Source of the DNA: Mannheimia glucosida
GTDB lineage: Bacteria; Pseudomonadota; Gammaproteobacteria; Enterobacterales; Pasteurellaceae
Assembly (NCBI RefSeq): GCF_046267875.1
Contig: NZ_CP176502.1
Coordinates: 2,299,904-2,363,903 of the forward strand
Length of the DNA: 64,000 nucleotides
Reading direction: 5' to 3'
How positions within the stretch are numbered: the first letter of the stretch is position 1; each line of letters opens with the position of its first letter. The notes below the pieces were generated by a model. That model did no database searches. It worked only from the letters and a program-made list of their open reading frames with translations, and was not told the origin of the DNA. Below, piece after piece: positions 52,012 to 58,704 of the stretch. The position numbers and the translations under genes were made by a program.

Positions 52012-52671
52012 ATGTACATTAGTCGTGAAAAAATAACGAAAACGCTTTTGCTGGCAGGGATTACGCTACTCTGCTGTGGGATCGTAGCTGTTATTTTAAT
52101 GGGCGTAAACCAATTTAAGCTAGGCTCACAATTAGCCAGCATTAATCAAGTATCAAACCTTTCACACCTATTGGTTCGCCAGCAAGCGAATATTTTTTCG
52201 TTTTTGTTAGTTAAAAATGCCAAAACCGATGAGCTGGTTGATGCGTTGGATAGTTTTGCCAAAGAAGATTTTATTATTGATGCCAATATCTATTCACCAA
52301 ATGGCGTGCTACTGGCTCAAAGCCAAAATGCGAAAGATTTAAAAGTATTGCTCGATTCAGAGCAATCTGCCAAAACTCAGCAAATTGTTGAGCCAATATT
52401 TTCTCAACAGGCGTTGGTTGGCTTTTTGCGGGTCACGTTTGATGCAGAATATGGGCAAACGACTAAAGCACGAGTAGAGCAACAATTTCATCAACTTTAT
52501 GGGGAAATAATTATTTTGCTACTCACAGGTATATTGTTGGCAAGTAGCATTAACTACTATTTTCGTCGTAAAATTCATCATGTACAGATAAGTCCAAAAC
52601 CACTTATGAGTCAAGTAAAAACCCAAACCCAGCGTTTTCACTCACGTCGCCGTTGGATTAAGCGTAAATAG
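52012..52671 (+). CDS. ytjB: YtjB/SMP-like membrane protein
   Basis: A 219-residue protein with an N-terminal helix (about residues 10-32), a periplasmic domain of ~120 residues, a second helix (about 166-184) and a basic cytoplasmic tail (HSRRRWIKRK). ANIYSPNGVLLAQSQN and IVEPIFSQQALVGFLRVTFD match E. coli YtjB (Smp), which is also divergent from serB. Function unknown. Confidence 0.75.
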   Translation: MYISREKITKTLLLAGITLLCCGIVAVILMGVNQFKLGSQLASINQVSNLSHLLVRQQANIFSFLLVKNAKTDELVDALDSFAKEDFIIDANIYSPNGVLLAQSQNAKDLKVLLDSEQSAKTQQIVEPIFSQQALVGFLRVTFDAEYGQTTKARVEQQFHQLYGEIIILLLTGILLASSINYYFRRKIHHVQISPKPLMSQVKTQTQRFHSRRRWIKRK

Positions 52672-52694
52672 TTTACACTCAAATGGATAAACGA

Positions 52695-52722
52695 TTGTAA
52701 TTTGAGCGAATAAGCGTATAAT
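52695..52722 (+). promoter_or_regulatory. Promoter of infA
   Basis: TTGTAA, 16-base spacer, TATAAT, 57 bases upstream of the infA start. Confidence 0.65.
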
Positions 52723-52779
52723 ATCCGCCGTTTTTCGCCGAATGGCATCATATAAAAATAAAACTTTAAAGAGGAATAA

Positions 52780-52998
52780 ATGGCTAAAGAAGATTGCATT
52801 GAGATGCAAGGTACGATTTTAGAAACCTTACCAAATACAATGTTCCGTGTGGAATTAGAAAACGGTCATATTGTTACCGCACATATTTCAGGCAAAATGC
52901 GTAAAAACTACATTCGTATTTTAACCGGTGATAAAGTAACGGTTGAAATGACTCCATACGATTTAAGCAAAGCACGCATTATTTTCCGTGCAAGATAA
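52780..52998 (+). CDS. infA: Translation initiation factor IF-1
   Basis: A 72-residue OB-fold protein: KEDCIEMQGTILETLPN, FRVELENGHIVTAHISGKMR, KNYIRILTGDKVTVEMTPYD. It occupies the ribosomal A site during initiation. AGAGG precedes the ATG; a terminator follows at once. Confidence 0.97.
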   Translation: MAKEDCIEMQGTILETLPNTMFRVELENGHIVTAHISGKMRKNYIRILTGDKVTVEMTPYDLSKARIIFRAR

Positions 52999-53011
52999 TT
53001 CAGTATAAAAT

Positions 53012-53036
53012 AAGGCGAACATTGTTCGCCTTTTTG
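53012..53036. terminator. Terminator of infA
   Basis: AAGGCGAAC, three-base loop, GTTCGCCTT, TTTG. Lies between convergent infA and yhiN. Confidence 0.78.
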
Positions 53037-53050
53037 TTTAGTTTTTTTAG

Positions 53051-54244
53051 TTATTTGCTTTTTTCAATAATCCCTTCCGCACAGGCAAAAGCCGATGACC
53101 ACGCCCATTGGAAATTATAACCGCCAAGCCAGCCGGTCACATCTAACACTTCTCCGATAAAATAAAGCCCTGCGGTGTTTTTCGCTTCCATCGTTTTAGA
53201 TGAAATATAGTCGGTATCAACCCCACCTTTGGTGACTTCCGCCGTGCGATAGCCTTCCGTGCCATTTGGCAAAAAGAGCCAATGATGAATAAATTGCTCT
53301 AAAAAGGTCAGTTCTTTTTTACTCAAATCGGCAATGATTTTATCGGTCAGCAATTTCTGTTCCAGCCAAACTTCAACCAATTTTTTGGGTAAATAGCGAG
53401 ATAATACGGTTTTTAGCTGCAATTTCGGCGAAGATTGGCGTAGTTCGCTCAATATGTCAGTAATGGACTGTGAAGGTAGCAGATCAATCTCTACCGTTTC
53501 ACCTAATTCCCAATAATTGGAAATCTGCAAAATTGCCGGACCGGATAAGCCTCGATGAGTGAACAACATCTGATTGCTGAAACTTTTGCCATTGGCGGAA
53601 ACAGTAATCGGCATTGCAATGCCGGAAAGCTCGGCAAAATATTTATCGCTCTCTTTCCAAGTAAAAGGCACAAGGCTTGCACGTGGTGGCACAACAGGAA
53701 TACCAAACTGCTCGGCAAGTTGATAGCCAAAAGGGCTTGCTCCGAGTGCCGGCATCGAAAGCCCTCCGGTTGCAATCACTAAATGTTCGGTTTGGAACTT
53801 GCCACAAGCGGTCGAAATTTCAAAAAAATTTGCAACTTTTTCCACAGAAATGACCGCTTGTCGTAACAGAATCTCAACCTTGCCTTTGTTGCATTCCGCT
53901 TGCAGTAAATCGACAATTTGTTGCGAGCTTTCATCACAAAAAAGCTGTCCTAACTCTTTTTCGTGATAGCTAATGCCATAGTGGCTGACAAGTGAAATAA
54001 AATCCCATTGGGTATAACGCGAAAGAGCAGATTTCACAAAATGGCGGTTTTGGCAGAGGTAATTATTCGCCCCAACCTCTAAATTAGTGAAGTTACAAAA
54101 GCCACCGCCCGACATTAAAATCTTACGACCGATTTTTTTGCCGCTGTCTAACACCACCACTTTTTTGCCGGCTTGCCCCAGTTGGGCGGCACAAAACAGC
54201 CCTGCCGCACCGGCACCAATCACTACAACATCAATATTTTGCAT
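53051..54244 (-). CDS. yhiN: HI0933/YhiN-family flavoprotein
   Basis: A 397-residue FAD-binding oxidoreductase. N-terminal VVVIGAGAAGLFCAAQLGQAG, KKIGRKILMSGGGFCNFTN and the C-terminal TGWLGGYNFQWAWSSAFACA place it in the HI0933 family. Its reaction is unknown. The start at 54244 overlaps the ychN stop (TAATG); open frame further upstream belongs to ychN's region. An inverted uptake-signal pair is inside the gene (53804-53813, 53851-53861). Confidence 0.85.
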   Translation of the reverse strand: MQNIDVVVIGAGAAGLFCAAQLGQAGKKVVVLDSGKKIGRKILMSGGGFCNFTNLEVGANNYLCQNRHFVKSALSRYTQWDFISLVSHYGISYHEKELGQLFCDESSQQIVDLLQAECNKGKVEILLRQAVISVEKVANFFEISTACGKFQTEHLVIATGGLSMPALGASPFGYQLAEQFGIPVVPPRASLVPFTWKESDKYFAELSGIAMPITVSANGKSFSNQMLFTHRGLSGPAILQISNYWELGETVEIDLLPSQSITDILSELRQSSPKLQLKTVLSRYLPKKLVEVWLEQKLLTDKIIADLSKKELTFLEQFIHHWLFLPNGTEGYRTAEVTKGGVDTDYISSKTMEAKNTAGLYFIGEVLDVTGWLGGYNFQWAWSSAFACAEGIIEKSK

Positions 54245-54612
54245 TAAAAATTCAGTACCTTGTCTGCTTGAACTGTCCAATCTGCCAGTTCAATTAATGT
54301 GCCAATCTCTACCCCATCGGCTAAAGGCAAATCGGTAATCCCTCGAGCATTGGTACAGGTTTTGCACAATTTTACGCTCGCTCCTTGTGCGGTTAAAATT
54401 TCCAGCATTTGCTGAATGTGATAACCCTCTGCCGGATTTTGCTTTGCCAGCCCTGCGGTGACTGCATCCGACATTAAGAAAAGTTTAATTTCGGTGTGAG
54501 CCTTATGCTGCTCTTGGATCTGCAAAGCTAAACGCAACGCACTGAAAAACGTTTCATTGCCATAAGGAGCGGAATTAATGATAAAGAGAAGTTTTTGAAC
54601 TGAATTAGACAT
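54244..54612 (-). CDS. ychN: DsrE-family protein YchN
   Basis: A 122-residue DsrE/F-fold protein: INSAPYGNETFFSALRLALQ, LFLMSDAVTAGLAKQNPAEG, GYHIQQMLEILTAQGASV, KLCKTCTNARGI and GVEIGTLIELADWTVQADKV, very close to E. coli YchN. Possible sulfur-relay role via the CxxC cysteines. ATG 54612 has GAGGT upstream. Overlaps yhiN. Confidence 0.87.
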   Translation of the reverse strand: MSNSVQKLLFIINSAPYGNETFFSALRLALQIQEQHKAHTEIKLFLMSDAVTAGLAKQNPAEGYHIQQMLEILTAQGASVKLCKTCTNARGITDLPLADGVEIGTLIELADWTVQADKVLNF

Positions 54613-54653
54613 TGTTTTACCTCGGAATACACGAAACACATAGATAATAATAA

Positions 54654-54702
54654 CCCGACACGAGCCGTGCCGGGCTGACTAAACCGAGTCGCTTTGCGAC
54701 TC
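54654..54702. repeat. Two-hairpin intergenic module B
   Basis: First hairpin CCCG-a-CACG, loop AGC, CGTG-c-CGGG (54654-54674) with one A/C mismatch; second hairpin GAGTCGC, loop TTT, GCGACTC (54686-54702). Same architecture as 33325-33378, with different arm sequences. Lies downstream of the purine permease and upstream of ychN. Confidence 0.6.
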
Positions 54703-54720
54703 AAGAAAGTAGTGTTGAGC

Positions 54721-56016
54721 TTAACCTACCCACACAAATTTAGCAATAAAGAGAAGTGAAACCACTAAAACAGAAAGGTTGATTTCTTTCCAACGCCCGG
54801 TGAAAGCTTTCATTACGCAGTAGCTGATAAAGCCGAATGCAATCCCTTCAGTGATAGAGTAAGTAAACGGCATCATTGCGGTAGTAATAAATGCCGGTGT
54901 GGCTTCAGTTAAATCGTCCCATTTTACTTCAATTAAGCTAGATGCCATTAAAATTCCTACAAATACCAACGCCCCCGCAGTTGCATAGGCAGGAACTAAC
55001 CCTGCAAGTGGTGAGAAGAAAATGGTTAATAGGAATAAGATCCCAACTACCACCGCAGTTAAACCGGTACGACCGCCAACTGAAACGCCGGAGCCACTTT
55101 CAATATAGGTAGAAATCGCTGAAGTTCCCATATAAGAGCCTGCCATTGCCGCGGTACTATCTACTAGCAGAGCTTGTTTCATTTTCGGGAAACGCCCTTG
55201 TTCATCCGCAAAGCCTGCTTTGGTCGTCACCGCAATTAAGGTGCCAGAAGAGTCAAACAGGTTTACCAACATAAAGGAGAAAATAATTCCAAGTAAAGCC
55301 ACATCAAAAGCACCGGCAATATCCACTTGCCCTACCACAGCACCAAGGCTTGGTGGCATAGACATTATGCCGTTAAAGCTTACAGCCGGGTCAAAGGCTA
55401 AGGCAAGAGCGGTAACAATCACAATTGAAATTAACACGCCTGAGTGAATACCTTTCGCCGCTAATACAACAATGATGAAAAAGCCTAAAATCCCCATTAA
55501 CACTTTCGGGTCGTGCAAATCACCTAGTGCCACAAGCGTTGCCGGATTTGGCACCACCAAGCCCATATTTTTAAAACCGATTAGGGCAATGAATAAACCG
55601 ATACCGGCACCAATACCTACACGTAAACCAAGTGGAATCGCAGACATAAACCAGTAACGAACTTGTAATACAGTTAATAGAAATAAGCCGACAGAACCCA
55701 AGAAGATCGCCCCCATACCCACTTGCCACGAGTAACCTAATTTTTGCACTACTACGAATGCAAAAAAGGCATTTAAGCCCATTGCCGGTGCAAGAGCAAT
55801 CGGTAAATTACTGAATAGCCCCATTGCAATTGTGCCAAAAGCCGCAATTAAACAGGTAGTGACAAACACCACTTGGGTGTCCATTCCCGCCACGCCTAAA
55901 ATAGACGGATTGACGAAAACAATATAAACCATTGTGAAAAAGGTAGTAATACCGGCGATAATTTCGGTTTTCACATTACTGCCTTTTGCTTTGAGCTGAA
56001 ATAATTTTTCTAACAT
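54721..56016 (-). CDS. NCS2-family purine permease (AzgA-like)
   Basis: A 431-residue transporter with about 12-14 helices. TEIIAGITTFFTMVYIVFVN, ALAPAMGLNAFFAF and DSTAAMAGSYMGTSAISTYI are hallmarks of the AzgA-like subgroup (AdeP, GhxP), which import adenine or guanine/hypoxanthine by proton symport. ATG 56016 follows GAAGGT. A PurR-like palindrome lies about 36 bases upstream, supporting a purine substrate. Confidence 0.85.
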   Translation of the reverse strand: MLEKLFQLKAKGSNVKTEIIAGITTFFTMVYIVFVNPSILGVAGMDTQVVFVTTCLIAAFGTIAMGLFSNLPIALAPAMGLNAFFAFVVVQKLGYSWQVGMGAIFLGSVGLFLLTVLQVRYWFMSAIPLGLRVGIGAGIGLFIALIGFKNMGLVVPNPATLVALGDLHDPKVLMGILGFFIIVVLAAKGIHSGVLISIVIVTALALAFDPAVSFNGIMSMPPSLGAVVGQVDIAGAFDVALLGIIFSFMLVNLFDSSGTLIAVTTKAGFADEQGRFPKMKQALLVDSTAAMAGSYMGTSAISTYIESGSGVSVGGRTGLTAVVVGILFLLTIFFSPLAGLVPAYATAGALVFVGILMASSLIEVKWDDLTEATPAFITTAMMPFTYSITEGIAFGFISYCVMKAFTGRWKEINLSVLVVSLLFIAKFVWVG

Positions 56017-56043
56017 AAGACCTTCGGTGTTTAAACAAAATGA

Positions 56044-56075
56044 CAACGCCCAAGCAATCGGTTGCTCGGGCGTTG
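56044..56075. promoter_or_regulatory. Long hairpin containing a PurR-like operator
   Basis: CAACGCCC and GGGCGTTG bracket AAGCAATCGGTTGCTC (56052-56067), which fits the PurR consensus ANGCAANCGNTTNCNT at all but the last fixed position. The whole forms one hairpin. It is downstream of usg and upstream of the purine permease, both on the minus strand, so it can be the usg terminator, the permease operator, or both. Confidence 0.5.
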
Positions 56076-56112
56076 ACGATTTTTATCACGGAATAAATAC
56101 TTTTGCAAGCAC

Positions 56113-57099
56113 TTAATACGCTAAAACTAATTTTAGTAATTTCACCGCTAAAAATGCAAGGCTAAAACGCTGCTCATCAGCGACTGTCCAGAACTGGATT
56201 TCCTGTTCGGATTTTGTTAATAACTGACTGATTTCTAACGCATTTTTCTCTTCGCTTTCGCCATTTTTCACCGCGGTCATCACTGAATTTTCGTTGAAAT
56301 TCAGCCAATTTTCGGCTTTCCACGCTTCACTTAAAACATTGGCATCTAGCTGATATTCAGATTGCACCGACACCATTTGGGAAACGCCATAAAAAACCGG
56401 CACTTGCACGCTGTGGAAGGTAGTACAAGCGGTCAAATTCGGTAAAACTTTTGCAAGTTGCAGCTCAAAGGCTTTTGAGAATGGTAGATTTTTCTCCTCT
56501 CCCTGCACATTTGCCGGCACAACATCAAAGGCGATACGTTCAGCATTTTCATCAAACGGAATGCCATTTAACAAACGGGCAGTTTGTCCGGCAAGCTCTT
56601 TGACTTTTTCATCACCAAAATAGGCAGAGGGTAAAAGTGACGTCACCCACACCTGTTTTAACGGCCCGTTCAGCAACGGTTTTAACGCTAATGCCAGTTG
56701 TGAAATTTGCGGATTGGCTAAGGCTACAATATTTCGCTCACGCAGATTTGCCACATTTTCATCATTTACACTTGGCACAATCACCGGCACATCGCCAATA
56801 AGTGAAGTAATGCCATATAAATCAACAATCACGCAACCGGCTTTTACCGCATCTGCCAGCACTTCGGCTTGTGCCATTTTGCCGGCAAACAGCACATGGC
56901 TAAATTCTGCCCAATTTACTTCATCTAACGCATATTGTGCGACTGCTTTTGCTCCAAAGCGTAAATTCTGCTCTTCGCCAAACGGCTCAAGCTCAACAGC
57001 TGAAATATGTTCAATCCCTAAATCTTGATTTTCTAATGCCTCAAGTAATTTTTCTGCCAGCGTAAAATCACTGGCAATCGCTAAATGGATATTCGACAC
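56113..57099 (-). CDS. usg: Usg-like aspartate-semialdehyde dehydrogenase homologue
   Basis: A 328-residue protein of the Asd fold. QNLRFGAKAV, NPQISQLALALKPL, VTSLLPSAYFG, VPVFYGVSQMVSV and IQFWTVADEQRFSLAFLAVK match E. coli Usg. The catalytic cysteine of true Asd is replaced (NPQISQ), so it is probably inactive in that reaction. I start at GTG 57099 because AAGGAG ends five bases before it; the ATG at 57117 contains that site in its own codons. Function unknown. Confidence 0.77.
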   Translation of the reverse strand: MSNIHLAIASDFTLAEKLLEALENQDLGIEHISAVELEPFGEEQNLRFGAKAVAQYALDEVNWAEFSHVLFAGKMAQAEVLADAVKAGCVIVDLYGITSLIGDVPVIVPSVNDENVANLRERNIVALANPQISQLALALKPLLNGPLKQVWVTSLLPSAYFGDEKVKELAGQTARLLNGIPFDENAERIAFDVVPANVQGEEKNLPFSKAFELQLAKVLPNLTACTTFHSVQVPVFYGVSQMVSVQSEYQLDANVLSEAWKAENWLNFNENSVMTAVKNGESEEKNALEISQLLTKSEQEIQFWTVADEQRFSLAFLAVKLLKLVLAY

Positions 57100-57252
57100 A
57101 CGTTCTCCTTTATTCATCACATTATTCGGTTTCATTATAAGCTAATTTCACGCTTCAGAAAAATCATAACTCATAATGTGTAATTTATGGTTTTTGCAAA
57201 TTTTAAACCTAAAAACACCGCTTGTTTTGCCTGCAATTTGCTTTTCAAATGA

Positions 57253-57305
57253 TTGAACTTTTGATATAGTTCACACTTTAAAAGTAGCTTATCATTCTCA
57301 TTAAA
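57253..57305 (+). promoter_or_regulatory. Promoter and Fur-type site of ybfE-fldA-fur
   Basis: TTGAAC (57253-57258) and TTTAAA (57277-57282) may be -35 and -10. At 57287-57305, GCTTATCATTCTCATTAAA matches the Fur consensus (reverse strand) at 13 of 19 positions. It would allow Fur to limit its own operon; no clear LexA box was found although ybfE is LexA-regulated in E. coli. Confidence 0.5.
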
Positions 57306-57340
57306 ACTGAGGATTAGCTAAAGCCCAATAGTAAAACAAA

Positions 57341-57616
57341 ATGGCAAAACAAGATTCAGATTGTATAACCTTAGATCTGTTTGCGACTGTACCAAAAGTT
57401 GGGCGTCCTCGTACAAATCCTCTTGATAGAGAACAACAACTTCGAATCAATAAACGTAACCAACTAAAACGAGATAAATCTTCCGGTTTAAAACGGGTAG
57501 AATTAAAACTGCATTCGGATTTAGTAAAGTTATTAGAGGAACAGGCGTCTGAACAAGGTGTTTCACGCGGGCAGTTAATTGAAACAATTCTAAATAATTA
57601 TCTCAAAAATAGGTAG
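57341..57616 (+). CDS. ybfE: YbfE family small regulator-like protein
   Basis: A 91-residue protein with LDLFATVPKVGRPRTNPLDR and EQQLRINKRNQLKRDKSSGL followed by a ribbon-helix-helix-like C-terminus (SRGQLIETILNNYL). Nearly the same as E. coli YbfE (LexA-regulated, CopB-like), and in the same order before fldA and fur. It ends five bases before fldA. DNA binding is likely; targets unknown. Confidence 0.85.
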   Translation: MAKQDSDCITLDLFATVPKVGRPRTNPLDREQQLRINKRNQLKRDKSSGLKRVELKLHSDLVKLLEEQASEQGVSRGQLIETILNNYLKNR

Positions 57617-57621
57617 TAGAA

Positions 57622-58146
57622 ATGGCAGTTGTAGGTTTATTTTACGGTAGCGATACAGGCAATACAGAAAATATTTCAAAAATGATTCAGAAAAAATTAG
57701 GGGCTGAATTAATTGATATTCGAGACATTGCCAAAAGTACAAAAGAAGATATTGAAGCATACGATTTTCTGATGTTTGGGATCCCAACTTGGTATTATGG
57801 TGAGTCACAAGCCGATTGGGACGATTTTATGCCTACCCTAAAAGAGATTGATTTTAACGGCAAAGTCGTTGCAATTTTTGGTTGCGGTGATCAGGAAGAT
57901 TATGCAGAATATTTCTGTGATGCAATGGGTACTGTGCGTGATGTGGTAGAACCAAATGGTGGTGTGATTGTTGGTCATTGGCCAACTGCCGGTTACACTT
58001 TCGAGGTTTCTCAGGCCTTAGTTGATGATGATACTTTTGTAGGCTTATGTATTGATGAAGATCGTCAGCCTGAATTAACCACTGAACGAGTCAATAAATG
58101 GTGTGAGCAGTTGAAAGAAGAAATGTGCTTAGACCAACTCGCATAA
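57622..58146 (+). CDS. fldA: Flavodoxin FldA
   Basis: A 174-residue FMN electron carrier. The phosphate loop GLFYGSDTGNTENISKMIQK, GIPTWYYGESQADWDDF and FGCGDQEDYAEYFCDA are canonical. In the middle of ybfE-fldA-fur; it supplies electrons to enzymes such as IspG and MetH-type reactivation, especially when iron is short. Confidence 0.95.
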   Translation: MAVVGLFYGSDTGNTENISKMIQKKLGAELIDIRDIAKSTKEDIEAYDFLMFGIPTWYYGESQADWDDFMPTLKEIDFNGKVVAIFGCGDQEDYAEYFCDAMGTVRDVVEPNGGVIVGHWPTAGYTFEVSQALVDDDTFVGLCIDEDRQPELTTERVNKWCEQLKEEMCLDQLA

Positions 58147-58181
58147 TAACTATTATGGATAAAGATAAATAGGTGGCATAT

Positions 58182-58622
58182 ATGTCTGAAGCAAATATTA
58201 AACGTTTAAAAGAGGTGGGCTTAAAAGTAACCGAACCTCGTTTGACTATTCTTGCATTAATGCAAGATATTCGTGATGAAATGCAACATTTTGCAGCAGA
58301 AGATATTTATAAGATTCTGTTAGAAAAAGGCTCAGACATTGGTTTAGCAACGGTTTATCGTGTCTTAAACCAATTTGAAGAAGCCGGCATTTTAACCCGC
58401 CATAATTTCGATGCCAATAAAGCGGTATTTGAATTAAATATGAACCACGAACATGACCATATTATCTGTATGGATTGCGGTAAAGTATTTGAGTTTAAAG
58501 ATCCTGATATGGAACGCCGCCAACGTGAAATCAGCGAAAAACACGGTATGCAGTTGACGAACCATAGCTTATATTTATATGGTAAGTGCAGTAATTTAAC
58601 CAACTGTGATGAGAAAAAATAA
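58182..58622 (+). CDS. fur: Ferric uptake regulator Fur
   Basis: A 146-residue metal-dependent repressor. Winged-helix part LKEVGLKVTEPRLTILALMQ and DIGLATVYRVLNQFEEAGIL; metal part NMNHEHDHIICMDCGKVFEF. The structural CxxC (CMDC) and a second cysteine pair (CSNLTNC) are present. The ATG at 58182 has AGGTGG upstream; a GTG at 58173 lies inside that site. Probably the regulator of the Fur sites at 4592, 11173 and 57287. Confidence 0.95.
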   Translation: MSEANIKRLKEVGLKVTEPRLTILALMQDIRDEMQHFAAEDIYKILLEKGSDIGLATVYRVLNQFEEAGILTRHNFDANKAVFELNMNHEHDHIICMDCGKVFEFKDPDMERRQREISEKHGMQLTNHSLYLYGKCSNLTNCDEKK

Positions 58623-58648
58623 TATTTCTTATTTTGACTTATTTCTAT

Positions 58649-58684
58649 TACCGAAGTCCCTTTGGGTCTTCGGTATTGTTCTAT
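58649..58684 (+). terminator. Terminator of fur
   Basis: TACCGAAG, inner TCCC/GGG pairing, CTTCGGTA, then TTGTTCTAT, 27 bases after the fur stop. It sets letB apart from the fur operon. Confidence 0.72.
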
Positions 58685-58704
58685 ATAGGTTTCCCTAATT
58701 TAAA

